A DNA stretch of 64,000 nucleotides from Andrena cerasifolii. Its lineage: Eukaryota > Arthropoda > Insecta > Hymenoptera > Andrenidae. The stretch's first letter is position 1. Every line of letters begins with the position of its first letter. This document shows, piece by piece, positions 9,804-22,174 of this stretch. The translations under genes were made by a program, and so were the position numbers. The DNA is taken from positions 10,248,001-10,312,000 of the forward strand of contig NC_135131.1 in assembly GCF_050908995.1 (NCBI RefSeq), read 5' to 3'. The notes below the pieces were generated by a model. It had not been told where the DNA came from, did no database searches, and saw nothing but the letters and a program-made list of their open reading frames with translations.

Positions 9804-10851
9804 CTGAAATCGAACGTGTCCATTAGATCAATGCCCCAGCTCTATGGAAGACCGACGTGTGCCTGTGTATCACAATAACACAACAAACGGGTCATTCTCT
9901 CTAAATACTCCCGCACAATAGTCAGCAGAGTGTTCCGAGTGGATACATCGACGGCATTTGGAGGATAGCGAAGCTTCGCGCGATAAGTGGGAGTGGGGTG
10001 ATGGTGTTGCTACTTACAGAAAGCATTCATAGTTCATTCGTAGTTTATTGTGTCTGATAACTGCTCACCCACGCTACGCGTACAATAAAATTATGGTAAC
10101 AGAGTGGATTAATAAAAACATTTTAAGTAAAATAGTCGGCGGTTGCTGCGTCCCTTCTCCCAAGGAGCAACTCTAGAATCTCGCTACGTCGACATAACAT
10201 ACTTCCTCTTGATTCATTTCACGGAAATTAAAGACACTTTTCACTTATTCCGCGTGACAGCATGCCCTATCCAAGATACCTTAACGGCGACGTTGCAAAG
10301 AATAAACGACACGTAATACGGATGCGCGGGATTCAATCATCTCTTCGTCTCGACGTAAAACAGGCGTGCAGTGCGTAAGAAAGGAGGATAATCAAGATTT
10401 CCAGGGATGGATGTGCGTTCAGAAATCGATGGAGATTTATTCAGAAAAGTGGTCCCCTGAAATGTCGAAGCTGATTCTTTATTTCCACGTACTCTGCTAG
10501 ACACGTAGACACTTCCAACATTTTGTCTAGGAAAATACACGGTGTCGAAGAGAAACTTTGCTCCGGAATTTCAAACGGACTACCCCCAAACAGCACCACA
10601 GGGTTCCCCAGTAAATGTCCACCGATCTGCGCAGATGTGGCCGTGGAATCCGAGATCGCTGTCATTTCCGCAGCCTGCAGCCAGGTAGCACCCTCGGTTT
10701 CAGTGTTCCGAAGCTAACGAAGGAGTCGTGCAACCGCGGACACGAGAATCCATCGGGCACGCCCGGTTAACCCTGCACGGAACAGGAACTTATGGCGAGT
10801 GGTTTGTGAATCGGGGAAGGTCGATCCTCCAGGAAGAAGCTTGGACAGATC

Positions 10852-11189
10852 TCAGTTCAGGTCGATCACGTACACGTTCTGACCGCGATGGCACTGTCGG
10901 ATGTGTCTGTACACGTGTCCGCGTTGCTTCATACGCGCCGCACAGTAGGGGCACTGGACCTTGGGCTCTTGCCCACACTCGAACTTGGTGTGCCTCTTCA
11001 AGTGCCACGCGTGTATGTAACTCTTCGAGCACCTGGAGCACGTGTGCCTCTCGATGTCCCTCAGACTGCCGGATCTTCGCCTCCTAGCGCTCAGCGGCTT
11101 GTCTTCCTCGTAATCGAAGTCCTTCGAGTCTTCCATCACCACCGAGCACAGGCTCTCCAGGTCCGTCTCGAGCTTGATCCTCTTCACAT
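10852..11189 (-). CDS. lola: lola alternative terminal zinc-finger exon with acidic/basic linker
   Basis: About 111 residues. An acidic segment (MEDSKDFDYEEDK) is followed by a basic patch (SARRRR) that could serve in nuclear import. Finger 1 (C2HC) is at about 50-71 (CSRC...HTKFEC), finger 2 (C2H2) at about 79-100 (CPYC...HIRQCH), then the tail RGQNVYVIDLN. The acceptor is TCTTGTAG (CT at 11190-11191 on +), phase 1. The polyadenylation signal is at 10436-10441, about 410 bases away. Confidence 0.88.
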
Positions 11190-11962
11190 CTACAAGACAA
11201 GATAAAAGAAACGGCGAATTAGTCCGGGTCCTCTTCACGTCCGTCCCGCGGCCGAGAGATGAGGGAACGAGAATTATAACGCAACGGTGATGGGGCCGAG
11301 GGTGTTTGGGGTGAAGGGAGGGATAGTTTTCGTTGCGAAGGGTTACCGCGAGTTATTTGCCCGTCACCTGGTCCCTCGTGGCGGAAAGCTGACGCTGTCA
11401 ATGGTCTCTGGTAAAGAAGCAAATAAAAAGGTAGAGCAAAGACGAACGTCCTAGGTCGGGGAGTTGAACGAACGTTTATCACGACTCTATCGGCGCGGGT
11501 TCTCCAACCAAGGAGCACTGGAGTCGCAGAACAAAATAGGGGAAGAGAAGTTGCAAGACTAATCGCCGCGAGCAAAAGTAGAACGTAGGAGGTCGAACGC
11601 CGCGCGGCCGATCGAGAACGTCCCCGCGAAGGAGTACTCTTCGATAGCATCGTAACAATGCTTTATTCCATCACATGTACAATTGATAAAAGAACCGTCG
11701 TTGCGACCAGCGTCGTTCCACACTCATACACAGCGATACACCATGGACCGACGAAGAGACACGTGACAGGGAAGAGAAAGGAAAAGGCCGTTTGTCCTTC
11801 TGGAATTCAACACCGATGTGTCCATCGACCTAGCAACGGATCCAGGCCACCATCCGTCCGTTCGGTGGTATCGCCTCCGATGGGATTCAAGGGGGAGAAA
11901 AGCGGGAGCCCGGCGAGCCCCGTGGCTCCGGTTTCAGGCGAGTCAGCAGACCGGGGCTGTCA

Positions 11963-12285
11963 TCAGGGCGAATCGATTATGTAGATCCGCTGGCCGGAGT
12001 GCTTTCTACGTATGTGCTCGTTCACGTGGGCCCTCTGCTTGCTCCGCGTGCCGCAGTAGGGGCATTTGAAACGGGGCGCGACGCCGCACTCGTACCGAAG
12101 ATGACGCTTCAGACTTTTCACCACGGTGTAACCGTTCCCGCACTTCGGGCACACGTAGTTCTTTCGCTTGCTACCCCGGAGCCGTAGGGGTCCGTAGACG
12201 TAGTCAGGCGACACCTCGGACTTGCCCAACTCCCGGTACGCGTCCGCCCCGTAACACCCGTACAGCAGCCGGAACGAGCGGTCCA
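11963..12285 (-). CDS. lola: lola alternative terminal zinc-finger exon (11963)
   Basis: About 106 residues. Finger 1 (C2HC) is at about 45-66 (CPKC...HLRYEC), linker GVAPRFK, finger 2 (C2H2) at about 74-95 (CPYC...HIRRKH), tail SGQRIYIIDSP. The N-terminal part is tyrosine-rich. The acceptor GATTTCAG at 12286-12288 on + is phase 1. The polyadenylation signal at 11662-11667 lies about 300 bases past the stop. Confidence 0.89.
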
Positions 12286-12721
12286 CTGAAATCAAACGAA
12301 CAACAGGGTTAGAGGGAGGGATGTGGTTGCGAAGTGGCGGCGAAAGGCTCGTGTGGCTCGAGATCGGCGCAGACGATACGCTCCCGGTTCATCCAACGAG
12401 CCGCGTCGGAGGAGGAAACGGTGGAGGATCGCTGGCGGATATAAATCGCGAGCAGGAACCGCAAGGATTCTCTGTGTACGAGCACACTGCCTGGCCGGGT
12501 GCCCCGGAAATCTACCACAATGCTCGCGGTTAATCGTGCTGGCGAGAGACACCCGGTACATCCGATTTCTATGACCCCCAGAGACCCGTGGTGTCTAGAG
12601 TAGACGAGCAGCGTCCATGAAAAACACGACGCGCTGTGGAAAATAGCTTTTATTGATTCGCCCTGGTACAGCGTAATACTCGAAGGATCGGTTAAGAGTA
12701 GAGCGTGCGGCCTCGACGGGG

Positions 12722-13050
12722 TTAAAAGCGCACCACGTTCCCCGTGAACACCGGCGGTTCGGTGGACAGCACGTCGATCACGTATACTCTGTTGTCGGCG
12801 TGCTTCTTCCTGATGTGCGAGTAGATCTGAGACGTCTGCTTGCTCCTCATCTTGCAGTAGGGGCACATGAACCTCGGCTCGTGGCCGCACTCGTACTTGA
12901 GGTGACGGTTCCGGTTGCTCTTCAGGGTGAACCCGTGCATGCACTTCGGGCAGTAGTGGAGGATCTTGTTGGCCGTGGCTCGCAGCGGGTGACGCGAGTA
13001 GAACGCCAACGGGTTTTTTTGGTCCCCGCAGTTGAGCGGCGCGAACAGAT
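12722..13050 (-). CDS. lola: lola alternative terminal zinc-finger exon with long tail
   Basis: About 108 residues. Finger 1 (C2HC) is at about 33-54 (CPKC...HLKYEC), linker GHEPRFM, finger 2 (C2H2) at about 62-83 (CPYC...HIRKKH). The tail is about 25 residues, longer than in most exons, and ends NVVRF. The acceptor TTTTCAG at 13051-13053 on + is phase 1; the open frame continues upstream to 13285 but that part is intron. The polyadenylation signal at 12649-12654 is about 70 bases past the stop. Confidence 0.89.
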
Positions 13051-16000
13051 CTGAAAACAAAAGCGGCATTCCGTGAACCTCCGTTCTAAGGCTTTCGTTG
13101 GGGAGCACCGTCGATGAAAGGGTCTCGCTACGTCTGTTTACTGTTAGTGACAAAGCTGAACACGTCGGCCGAACGGAGGAGCAGAGGACAGTTGCTGGTT
13201 GGACAAAGCGGAACCACCCAAGGAAAGGAGAACACGCCAGAGGTGCTTGTATGTACAGAGAAAATAAATTGCCAGCGGGACGCAAGACGGCCGTCGGGGC
13301 TCGTTAGTGAAAATGAAACTGCCCCGTGACGGAGCCGAGGCTCGCGTGGTTCGGAGAGATAGAAGAGAACGAGAGGGCATGAAGACAGATACAAACGCGT
13401 AGAGATTATGCCAGTCTCACCCTGCGAGGGGTGCATGCGATCAAAACCGTAGATGAAATAGGTGGGGTATTTGAACATCGATTTATTTGTATCTTACAAT
13501 TCCACAGCGACGACATTACGATCAATAAAACATCGTGGAAAGTGGGTGAATAGTAACTGTTTAGACATCAAATTGTTATTCGCGGACATTCAGCCGTGCT
13601 CCAAGTGACAATAGAGGGGAACAACATCGCCCGTCCGCGCGACGGGCATCCCTAAATCGCGTGCCCGCGGGTTAAACACGCTTACATCGCTACGCAACAT
13701 CGTTTAATTATATCACAGCAACGAAAACAGTCGGCCACTAACGTCGAACGCCTAGGTGCAATAATCGTAGAACGAACGGAAACGGAACAGAAAGGGAACA
13801 TCTTCGCAGCGGCGCGAAGAACGACCGCACACTTTGGTTTCACGGACGGCCCGGGGGGGAATCGAAACCGATTCGTACGCTGTACTCAGCCGCCGAACAC
13901 TTTAATAAGTACGTCTCCTATCTAGGAGATTGAGCCAGTCGCAGGCGCGCCCAATCTCTTCGCGGCTCGAACAACTTCGGCCCCATAACTTCGATCAACG
14001 AAATATGCATTTAAGAAAGGGAAAGGGGAAAGAAAACGCGTCACGTTCGTCCCGACCGCCTCACCCTGCACCATTTCAGCCTTTTTATAATTCGGCCTTC
14101 GCTTCAGTCTTGATGATACAGAAAACGTACCTTTCGAACGTATGGGGGATGTTGGAAGTGAAACGATCGCTGCGGTTAGAGATGAATCTGCGAACTTGAA
14201 GAGGTGGAGGTTTGTTCAAGGTTCTATCTGGGTGTTGAAATTCAAGGTGGATCTTTTTGATAGCTTCTATGCATTCTAGTGACCAAGAGGAGAGAATCTT
14301 AAGAAGAAACTGCACGCGTACCATTTCCTTGCATAAGATTGTCACGTTTGCCAATGAGATAGAATAGAGTTGCTTTTCAGGTCTCCTCACTATGTGCTAG
14401 CCAGTGCCACAAATAGGTGACTACGTGCTTGAGCGAGAGATAAAGTACCTGAAGAGCAATTATACTTAAGATGATTGGCTGAAACTTTGACAAACATTTG
14501 TGACGAAATGGCACGTTTGTGAGATATAATTCCTTCCTCGTAACTTCTTCTCCTTTTGTGAGAAATACGTAGAGACACGTTCATCTTTCATTTCAAAGCC
14601 AAGATAAACATTGCAGGTGCCTCAAAGGAATCTCCACCGATCCAGCCACCTTTGATCCTCTGGAAGACGCGATCGTCGCTCTTTTCCTACATCCCGCACG
14701 TTCCCCATTGCCTCGTCCTCGCAACGCACAATAACGCATCAGACCAATAATATTACCCAACATTAAAGTATGTAACAAACACGCATTCGCCTCGCGCGCA
14801 ATTACCCGCCCACGTATCCGTAGCTGGTTCTCGTTCGTTTCCAAGGAACGGAAGTGCAAGTTCGCTTCGTTACGACGAACATCGGGGAGGGGGCGACGTT
14901 ATTTAGTACTATATTATCATTACTTTTCGTTAGAAAACATACAACTCCGTCTAGGACGTCTAGGAGCCGGAAAGACCCCTTCCTCACAGTACCACCTCTC
15001 GTCGACCATACATAAATGTATCATGGAACTTTTCATTTTTTGTTTTCTTTTAAATGCACTTGTACTTAAAACGTGGCATTATCGCCCGACAACGGAATTA
15101 CTATTTCCTAGAAAACACTGAAAAAACGTTTACAACGCATAATTGGCTAATTGAATCGACGATTCGCATTCGATACCTAATAATTCAGATACACGCTTGA
15201 GCATTGTCCCATTTCATAAGGTTGCCTCGTGAAATCATCGTCGTGATCCCTAATTTTATAAAATATCTTAAAAACCTCTTAACAACGGAAAAATATATAT
15301 ATATATATATATATGTATTGTGTGTGTATATATATACATATAAATGATTTTTTCTAACCGAGCCAGACCCTTAGAGTCTCATGTGGTTACGGCGAGTTCC
15401 CCTCGCGCGAACTGTTTCGCTCGTTGGCAAGTATGCAACATTCGTCTGGCCGAGCGGAGGCTCTCCTCCTCGCGGCTCGGGGCTTGCGGGTGGCTCGGTT
15501 CCGTTTCCGGTCGCGCGCCACATGAGCTCCCAGGAGTCCGCCGACAACAGAGATCTTGGAAGGGACATAGTTATCCAATCTCTCGAAGGCAGAGAGAACC
15601 GTTTCGCTGATAACGATCGATTGTCTTGAACGTCCTCCATTTATCCATGCACAAGCTTCCCGCCGGCTTTTTCACACCTTATCGTCCGTTAGGAATGTTT
15701 AAGAAGAACTTGCTGAGAATAATCTCGACGATATCTAACTAAAGTTTCCAGCGAAGGGAAGCGACGAGCCACGGGAACGTTCCTTCGATGGAGACGGGCT
15801 TGAGGACTTCGGAGACGATGATCGTCACTTAAATGCTTCCCAGCTAACGGAACAGCCACCCACGCACAGTGCTCTAGAGTAACCCAAGGAGAGGAGAGGT
15901 TTTCAACGCTGTAACAGATTTTATTCACAATCACCACCAAGTAGTAACCGATTCTAAGCGCACGTAGGTTCTCCCTTAAATTCTATTCTCCTTCGACCTT

Positions 16001-16247
16001 GCTTCCGCAAAACTTCGTCATCGTTGCCCCGCCATTGGCAGGTCAATTGTCAGCCACGCAGAACTACGTCATTCTCTCAGACATCTACGAAGAAAGGATT
16101 CATAGAGCTGAGAAGTGGCGCTGCCTGGAACAGACATCCCGGAGATCCACGGTCCCCTAAATCTCCCAGCCTCGTCCCATCCAGCGAACGTCCCGCCGCT
16201 CGACGCCCCCTGGCGAAAGGGAAACGCCTGACGCGCCCGTCGCTCGT
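13051..16247. other. Three-kilobase stretch without a convincing exon
   Basis: No finger or psq signature is visible on either strand. An AATAAA at 13482-13487 is unassigned. Phase-1 acceptor-like sites near 14229 and 14449 open 46 and 18 codons without recognisable motifs. An AT/GT microsatellite lies at 15293-15346, and a GC-rich island spans about 15400-15560. The 3' UTR of the 16248 exon runs to an AATAAA at 15920-15925. Confidence 0.4.
15293..15346. repeat. AT-rich dinucleotide microsatellite
   Basis: An uninterrupted (AT)n run of about 20 bases is followed by TGTGTGTG and further AT repeats. It lies in a non-coding stretch and should be length-variable. Confidence 0.9.
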
Positions 16248-16657
16248 TCAGTTCTCGTACTTGAGGTGCACCACGTAGACCCTCTGGCCGGTGTGCCTGG
16301 TCCTGATGTGGGACATGACGTTGGACGTTTGCTTGCTACGAAACTCGCAGTAAGGGCACTGGAACCTGGGCGCCTGGCCGCACTCGTACTTGAGGTGCCT
16401 GGTCATGTTGCCCTTGACGGTGAAGCAACGTCCGCACTTCGGGCAGCCGAACGGCTTCCTGAAGCAGTCGGCGAACGAGCCCTTCGCGGACGTGTTCCTC
16501 ACCCTGGCCTGGGCGTAGTAATCGGACAGGGGCCTCGGGACCGACGCGCTGCCGGACTCCACCTGGCCAGCCTCGCTATTGTTCCCCTCGGCGTCGTACG
16601 CCTTGCAAGATTGTAAAACGAAGTTTAGATCCAGCTGCGGCGTCGCGGCGTAGAAAC
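16248..16657 (-). CDS. lola: lola alternative terminal zinc-finger exon (16248)
   Basis: About 135 residues. The first 70 residues are unstructured-looking (GFYAATPQLDLNFVLQ, then acidic and Asn-rich). Finger 1 (C2HC) is at about 71-92 (CPKC...HLKYEC), linker GQAPRFQ, finger 2 (C2H2) at about 100-121 (CPYC...HIRTRH), tail ending VHLKYEN. The acceptor AAGTTTCAG at 16658-16660 on + is phase 1. The polyadenylation signal is at 15920-15925. Confidence 0.89.
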
Positions 16658-17544
16658 CTGAAACTTCAACATCGACCCGTTAGTCGGCGGATGACAGTGG
16701 ACCGGCTGATCGGAGGGAGCGGGACCGAAAAGGCGGGGAGGGGATTCGGGTCCGGGAGCCGAGAATTCGGTGGCCAGCACCGAGATTCTCGCCGGGGATG
16801 CGTCGAGTGGTAGATGAGGTGTCGGTAGCATGCTTCGGGATCGTCGAGCGTTTAAAAAAAAAAAAGAAACAGAATACCTTGAGAGATTGCGGGCGATCTT
16901 CTAGACGAAAACGTCGAACCAGTTTCGACCTTACTCCCCCGAAACAATAATACAGAGAGGAAACTCGACAAAAACGCGCTACTATTGCGGAACTGTGTCT
17001 TTTACTCTAGTGTGTGCACGGGGGGTTTGCCACTTAATCTACGGATAACGATAAGTCTACAGAGAACGAGATCGTTGTGGGTGCAGTCTTCGGGCGACGA
17101 GATTCATCCGTGGCGCCTGGGAGACCGTGCGCGTGCGGAAGAGCGCAGTGGAATGATTCACTTACATGGTTAAAACGTGTGTGCGTTGGCTAGAATTCGC
17201 ATGTACGAGAAGAGACATTAAACTACGATTAAATCGGTCATGTTGGAGTACGTGTTTCTTTCATTTTCATTTGCTGAGCTCGCGCTTTTCCTTGCACCTT
17301 TACAAAGGTTTCGTATGTATATATGTATATTTCTTTTGGAGACTCTCGAATGCAAATGAAGTAATAATCTTAAGACTAAAGAGTCCTCGAAGATTCGCGG
17401 TGGTTGCACGGTGGCTCGCGACGATCGCGAATGATGATGCGCGTGCGGCGTACTGGAGATGGTACACACTGTCCTCCACAGAAAGCGAGCGTAGTCGATA
17501 AGCAACATCTATGATTACTTTAGCCGCGGCTCGATCGTCTCAGC

Positions 17545-17885
17545 TCAGACCTTCATGTCGAAGATAAACACCTCCTCTTCAGGATGCTTCTTCCTGATGT
17601 GGGCGTAGACGGGGGACGTTTGCTTGCTGCGCAGGCCGCAGTACGGGCACTGAAACCTCGGCTCGTGCCCGCACTCGTAGTTGACGTGCCGGTCCTTGTT
17701 CCTCTTCAAGGTGAACCCGCGGCCGCACTTCTGGCACTGGAACGGTTTCTTCTTGTCGCAGGCGTTCATCTTCAAGCTGCGCCGCTTCGAGCTTCTGCTA
17801 GCTTCCAAACTACGCTTCCCCATCGCACTCGATCGATTCTTCCCGATCACGCTCTGCCCGAACGGAAGCGGCAGGATATGGAATC
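17545..17885 (-). CDS. lola: lola alternative terminal zinc-finger exon with basic patch
   Basis: About 112 residues. Basic clusters (KNRSS, SSKRRSLK, DKKKP) precede the fingers and could act in nuclear import. Finger 1 (C2HC) is at about 50-71 (CQKC...HVNYEC), linker GHEPRFQ, finger 2 (C2H2) at about 79-100 (CPYC...HIRKKH), tail PEEEVFIFDMKV. It is close to the 12722 exon in its fingers (GFTLK..N+.RH, RSKQTS). The acceptor GTTTCAG at 17886-17888 on + is phase 1. No canonical AATAAA is seen; an AGTAAA variant is at 17001-17006. Confidence 0.89.
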
Positions 17886-18498
17886 CTGAAACACGCAGAC
17901 GTGCACGCTGAAACACCGTGCTCGAGGACCGGGGCAGAGAGGGAAGGATCTACGCTCGTCGAACCAACGTTCCACCGAATGCAGCGAATTACCATTGTAC
18001 TGTATTCTAAGGATCGATTACAAGCGCGATGTAGGGTAAACCCTGAGTGTGCGGATGCTCCCTCGATGCTGCGTTCGATGGGACGCCAGTTTCTACGTCT
18101 CCTCGCCCCCTCCGGACACGCAGCACGCAACTAGGGATTACGATCACGACATAACGCTTCGTTTCCGTGTCTCGTGCTTCACAAAAACGTCACAAAACAG
18201 CCGTTCGCTCGTTTCGCTGCTCGGTGACATTTCTCAGGACAGAACGATCAAAAGACAAGGAGATGCATGGTTCTACTTATCCGTTCCTCAAGCACGGTAC
18301 CGGTTAGACTACCTGCGGCTCGTCGATCTCGGCTGAAAAACATCGAAGGAACAGTTAAAGCACAGTACGGTCCGCCTTATACAGGGCGCGCAGAGAGATT
18401 GATGGACAAGGGTGGAATATCGATCGTTTCGTGGTTTTCTGTTTCGTCAGGGAGCTTTATTACGAGCAACAATCAATATCGTCGTGGATCACGGGGAG

Positions 18499-18797
18499 TT
18501 AGAGGCGGCAGAAGCCGTTCAGCTTCCTGTCCCAGAACATCTGCGCGAGCTGGGGATGGTGGACGCGCAGATGACGTATCATGTGCGCCTTCTGGTAGTT
18601 CTTCATCGCGCAGTGAGGACACTCGAAGCGGGGCGGCTGCCTGCACTGATTACGCAGATGCGACAGCATCGATTTCTTCCATTTGTAGAGATTGTGGCAG
18701 CTCGGGCACTCGTACATCCCGTTCCGCCTGATGATCATGAACTCGCGGCCGGAACGGCCGTGGAACCGCTCGATCCTGGTCACCTCCTTCGCGGGCT
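18499..18797 (-). CDS. lola: lola alternative terminal zinc-finger exon, divergent second finger
   Basis: About 98 residues. Finger 1 (C2HC) is at about 30-51 (CPSC...HLRNQC). The linker is RQPPRFE, lacking the usual Gly-Gln. Finger 2 (C2H2) is at about 59-80 (CPHC...HLRVHH). The tail is long and unusual (MFWDRKLNGFCRL), without the YVIDL-like motif. The acceptor GTTGCAG at 18798-18800 on + is phase 1. The polyadenylation signal is at 18456-18461, about 40 bases past the stop. Confidence 0.88.
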
Positions 18798-19108
18798 CTG
18801 CAACAGAGACAGCGGGGGACAGACGGTTAATAAGAGAGTAACACGATCTCGACTCGTGGATCGGAGACATTGGTCAGCGATGGTGGCTGGGCGTACTCGT
18901 CGAGGGCCCTACGGTTCGGTAATCTTCTCAGGCTCGATGAGGTATCATTGTTTTGGGGAAGCGAGAAGACGTGGGCTTAGGGGAGGTCCCTAGGCGAACG
19001 TGCCTAAAGCTACGCGAATCGTGGATGGTACTGAAGATTAGTTACCAAACGGTCTTGCTGCGCCGTAGCGTTTTATATTTTAAACGAGGTGCAAGGCGAA
19101 CAGAGACG

Positions 19109-19356
19109 CTACAACCGTCCGTTGTAAGCGAGCGTCTTGCCCGTCGCGGTGTCCACGCAACGGAGCGCGTAACCGCTGTGAACGGTCCGTATGTGGGTCC
19201 ACACGTGGGTCCTTTGGCGGTAGCGATACTTGCAGTAGGGGCACTGGAACCGCTTCACGAACCCGCCGCACTCGTACCTGGTGTGCCGCCTCAAGTTCCC
19301 GAGCCGCTTGTAGCTGCGGTTACAGCTCGTGCAACGGTACATCCTCGGTGACAAAT
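19109..19356 (-). CDS. lola: lola alternative terminal zinc-finger exon with minimal N-terminus
   Basis: About 81 residues; the first zinc ligand comes only about seven residues after the splice, so the fingers would sit almost directly on the shared part. Finger 1 (C2HC) is at about 8-29 (CTSC...HTRYEC), with an eight-residue linker (GGFVKRFQ), finger 2 (C2H2) at about 38-59 (CPYC...HIRTVH), then a 22-residue tail. The acceptor ATTCCGCAG at 19357-19359 on + is phase 1. No canonical polyadenylation signal was found close by. Confidence 0.87.
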
Positions 19357-20004
19357 CTGCGGAATAGGAAGAATTTCGAGGCAGTTAGTCGGAGGATCAC
19401 TCGGGCGAACGAGAGATTCGTGGCACTGGCATACGGTGTTGCGGCATGATTCAGGGTAACCGGGTCGTTGGGGACCCTCGCGCATCTTAGACACTGCTTT
19501 ACTACCTGCGGAAGAAGGTTAAATCGGGGTTCTTGGGAACAAATACCTAGAGGATTGCTGGAATTCTTGGGACTGTACGTGAATTGTTTAAAAAAAAAAA
19601 TACAAACATTTCCTCTTTTTTTGAGACACACCAACGATCGTTATACAACACATCCACATCCACTTTGAGGAGTAACCACGGGAAAGAAGCTACTTCTTGA
19701 ATTAGGAACGACGTGAACATTCAAAGAAGAGAGATGGATCACAAAGGACATTAGGTTGATTAATGTCACCAAGCATGTCATTCAGAGGAAATGCGCATGG
19801 TTTTCACAGACAGATCTGCGGACATGAAATCCACGAGCATTGCTCTTACACCCCATACAGCTAAAGTTCTCGCCGTGACACTTATACTTGGCCCCTTTCG
19901 CGTGCATGTATGTACATGAAGCTGTTCGTCGCGAAGACCCCCATTCGATCGCCGCTGCGAGTACCAAAGGGAATTCCCTTAAGCTTGCAGCCACGCGTAA
20001 GACG

Positions 20005-20775
20005 CACAGTGGTCTAATTCGCCAAAAAGCTGGCCAAAATGCAATTTTCAAAGTATAAAACAGCGTTTTGCTACTATGGCACATTTGTTATATACATTGC
20101 AATGTAACAAATACTGTTTGAAAAATTAAAATACAGTAATCAGTTATTATTATATAAACCTTCAAAGTTGGCTTAATTTCTTGGTCCTTAATGTCCTGAT
20201 ATTTCTATCATTTTTAACGTACCACACAAAGTTTCATTGAAGGAATTCATTTGTGAAATGTTTTACCATTAAAATATGTGTTATAAACATTAAATTTGCA
20301 TAGCAGCAGTCCAAAATACTTGTACATTCACCCGTGTATTTCGCTTCCCAATATATCGTACATCTTAGTCCTCCCTTAATAGAGAATGAGGAAAAAAGTA
20401 ATGTTATACGCTTTTATACGCAGAGAGAAGAAATTCTTCGTTTCAAGTACACTGCCTTGAAGGATATGCAATTGAAAAATTTTGCTATAATTTGCTACCC
20501 TATAAGATATTTACATTTAAAGTGCTTAAGAGGGTCTTCTACAGTTATAGACAATTTTTTGCACTCTCCGGAATTTTTTTATAACGAAACTACGAAACGT
20601 TTTACGAAAAAAATACGTAAAAGACAATATTTATGCAAGCGGCATTACATCCTCCATTATGAATTTAATATTTTCGATGGCACATTTGATATCAGCGACC
20701 ACGAGACTAGGTGTCTGTTAAATCGGAAGATGCCTTCATATTTTGGCCAGCTTTTTGGCGAATTAGACCACTGTG
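20005..20775. mobile_element. Transib-like nonautonomous DNA element, TIR CACAGTGG
   Basis: The first 36 bases from 20005 (CACAGTGGTCTAATTCGCCA...) are the exact reverse complement of 20740-20775. Flanking pentamers are AGACG (20000-20004) and CGACG (20776-20780), a 4-of-5 match that could be a GC-rich 5-bp target duplication. The termini begin with CACAGTG and the duplication is 5 bp, both features known for Transib elements. The interior is AT-rich. A 198-codon plus-strand opening (20334-20930) crosses the right boundary and shows no transposase motif, so the element appears nonautonomous. Confidence 0.6.
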
Positions 20776-21433
20776 CGACGTGCCCAACAATGAAACAGAA
20801 ATGCAAAGCTGAAATAAAAGTTCGTACGGCCTGGTCCACTCTCGTCTACCGTCCGCGAAGAAGAAACGCCGGAGGAGTAAAAACAGAGCCGTTTCTATCG
20901 CTAAAGGACGTTTATTTTCTACACCAATAGTCGCTATCGATAAAAATGTATAACATCGAAGTAACGTTACAGCACAAACCGTTCGTAAAACGGGAACGGA
21001 ACCATTCCCCCCGTTTCTCGCGCGCGGCAACGAGATACCCTCGATCTCCATCTTGATCGCGCACTCCGATTTACCCTTCATTTACAATTCGAAGCGTAAT
21101 CTCAACACTAAGATTTCCCATGGAAATACGTTGCTGCTTAGAAGCTTCCAGCCGTAAGCTGTCTTCCTTCTGGCACAGCGCTCCAACCAGTCGCCAACAT
21201 TGCAACCGTTCTCATTAGAAGTCCGAGGACACCGTATCCCCGAGTAAACCACCGATAGAACCGTGATTTCTCAGGGAGTCGCGGGATCCTACCCCAAGAG
21301 GAGCACAGCTGCCACCTGGAAGCCTCGGTGAGCAGCGGGCCGGGGCCCTGAGAGCCTCGTATAACTCACGAAAAGATCGGACCCGATCGTGCAAAGTCTT
21401 TGCCACAGAGATTCCCATGACGGCCAGGCGGGC

Positions 21434-21750
21434 TCAGCCCTGTTGGGTGTCCAGGGCGAATACCGGTCGGTTCCTGTGATTGCTCTTGATGTGCGAGTAC
21501 ACGTGGGACCTGTGCTTGCCCGTGTACATGCAGTGCGGGCACTTGAACCGCGGCGCCTTACCGCACTCGTACTTCAAGTGCCTGTGAAGCCCGCGGTACC
21601 ATTTGTACGTCTTCTGGCAATTGGGGCAATCGAAGCTGCCCCTGGACGCTGTGTTCACACCAGGCAGCAAGCCAGTGGCGTTGTAGCGCCTTCGTCTTCG
21701 ATCTGGGCCCAGGGTCGCCAAGTACGGAAGGGCGGTCAGGTTGAACATCA
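21434..21750 (-). CDS. lola: lola alternative terminal zinc-finger exon (21434)
   Basis: About 104 residues. A basic run (PDRRRRRYN) precedes finger 1 (C2HC) at about 41-62 (CPNC...HLKYEC), linker GKAPRFK, finger 2 (C2H2) at about 70-91 (CPHC...HIKSNH), tail RNRPVFALDTQQG. The acceptor TTTACAG at 21751-21753 on + is phase 1. The nearest AATAAA is at 20911-20916, about 520 bases past the stop and just beyond the Transib-like insertion. Confidence 0.88.
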
Positions 21751-22174
21751 CTGTAAAGTACACGTTAGGTTATCTGGGTGAGTGAAATTCAGCGGAACTG
21801 ACGGCTCGACACATATAAGAGCAAGTTCATAGAGTGCCTCTCTTTCTCGTGCTGTGACAGAAGTTACCTGCTGTACTAAGAAAAGCCTCGAAATCATAGA
21901 ATCATCGTTAAATGGTACCAGCCCAGAAGAAGACCACGAGGAGCATTGGAAATCTTGCGAGATCGACATTCTCGAAGTCTCTCCCTGGGCTGTGTCACAG
22001 AAATTCCACTTTACACCGAGTACCCACGCGAGGATTGATCGAGTCGATTTGGTCTTTATTCTTTCTCAGGGTTACACACAGTGGGAGGGGGCAGAAGACA
22101 GCTGTCGCTGAGGAGCGCTGGGAGTTTCATCGAATTCGCTGTAAACCCTGCGGATCGTTCTCCTTGACCAACCC

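Noticed and set aside
10441..10665. 74-codon minus-strand opening in the 3' flank of the 10852 exon
   Set aside because: Its nearest good acceptor (CTGCAG near 10673) is not in phase 1 with this frame, and it overlaps the AATAAA assigned to the 10852 exon.
14390..14448. 18-codon phase-1 opening after GCTCTTCAG
   Set aside because: Short, no motif, and the only AATAAA is 900 bases away.
20334..20930. 198-codon plus-strand opening
   Set aside because: AT-rich composition, crosses the right boundary of the Transib-like element, and shows no protein motif.
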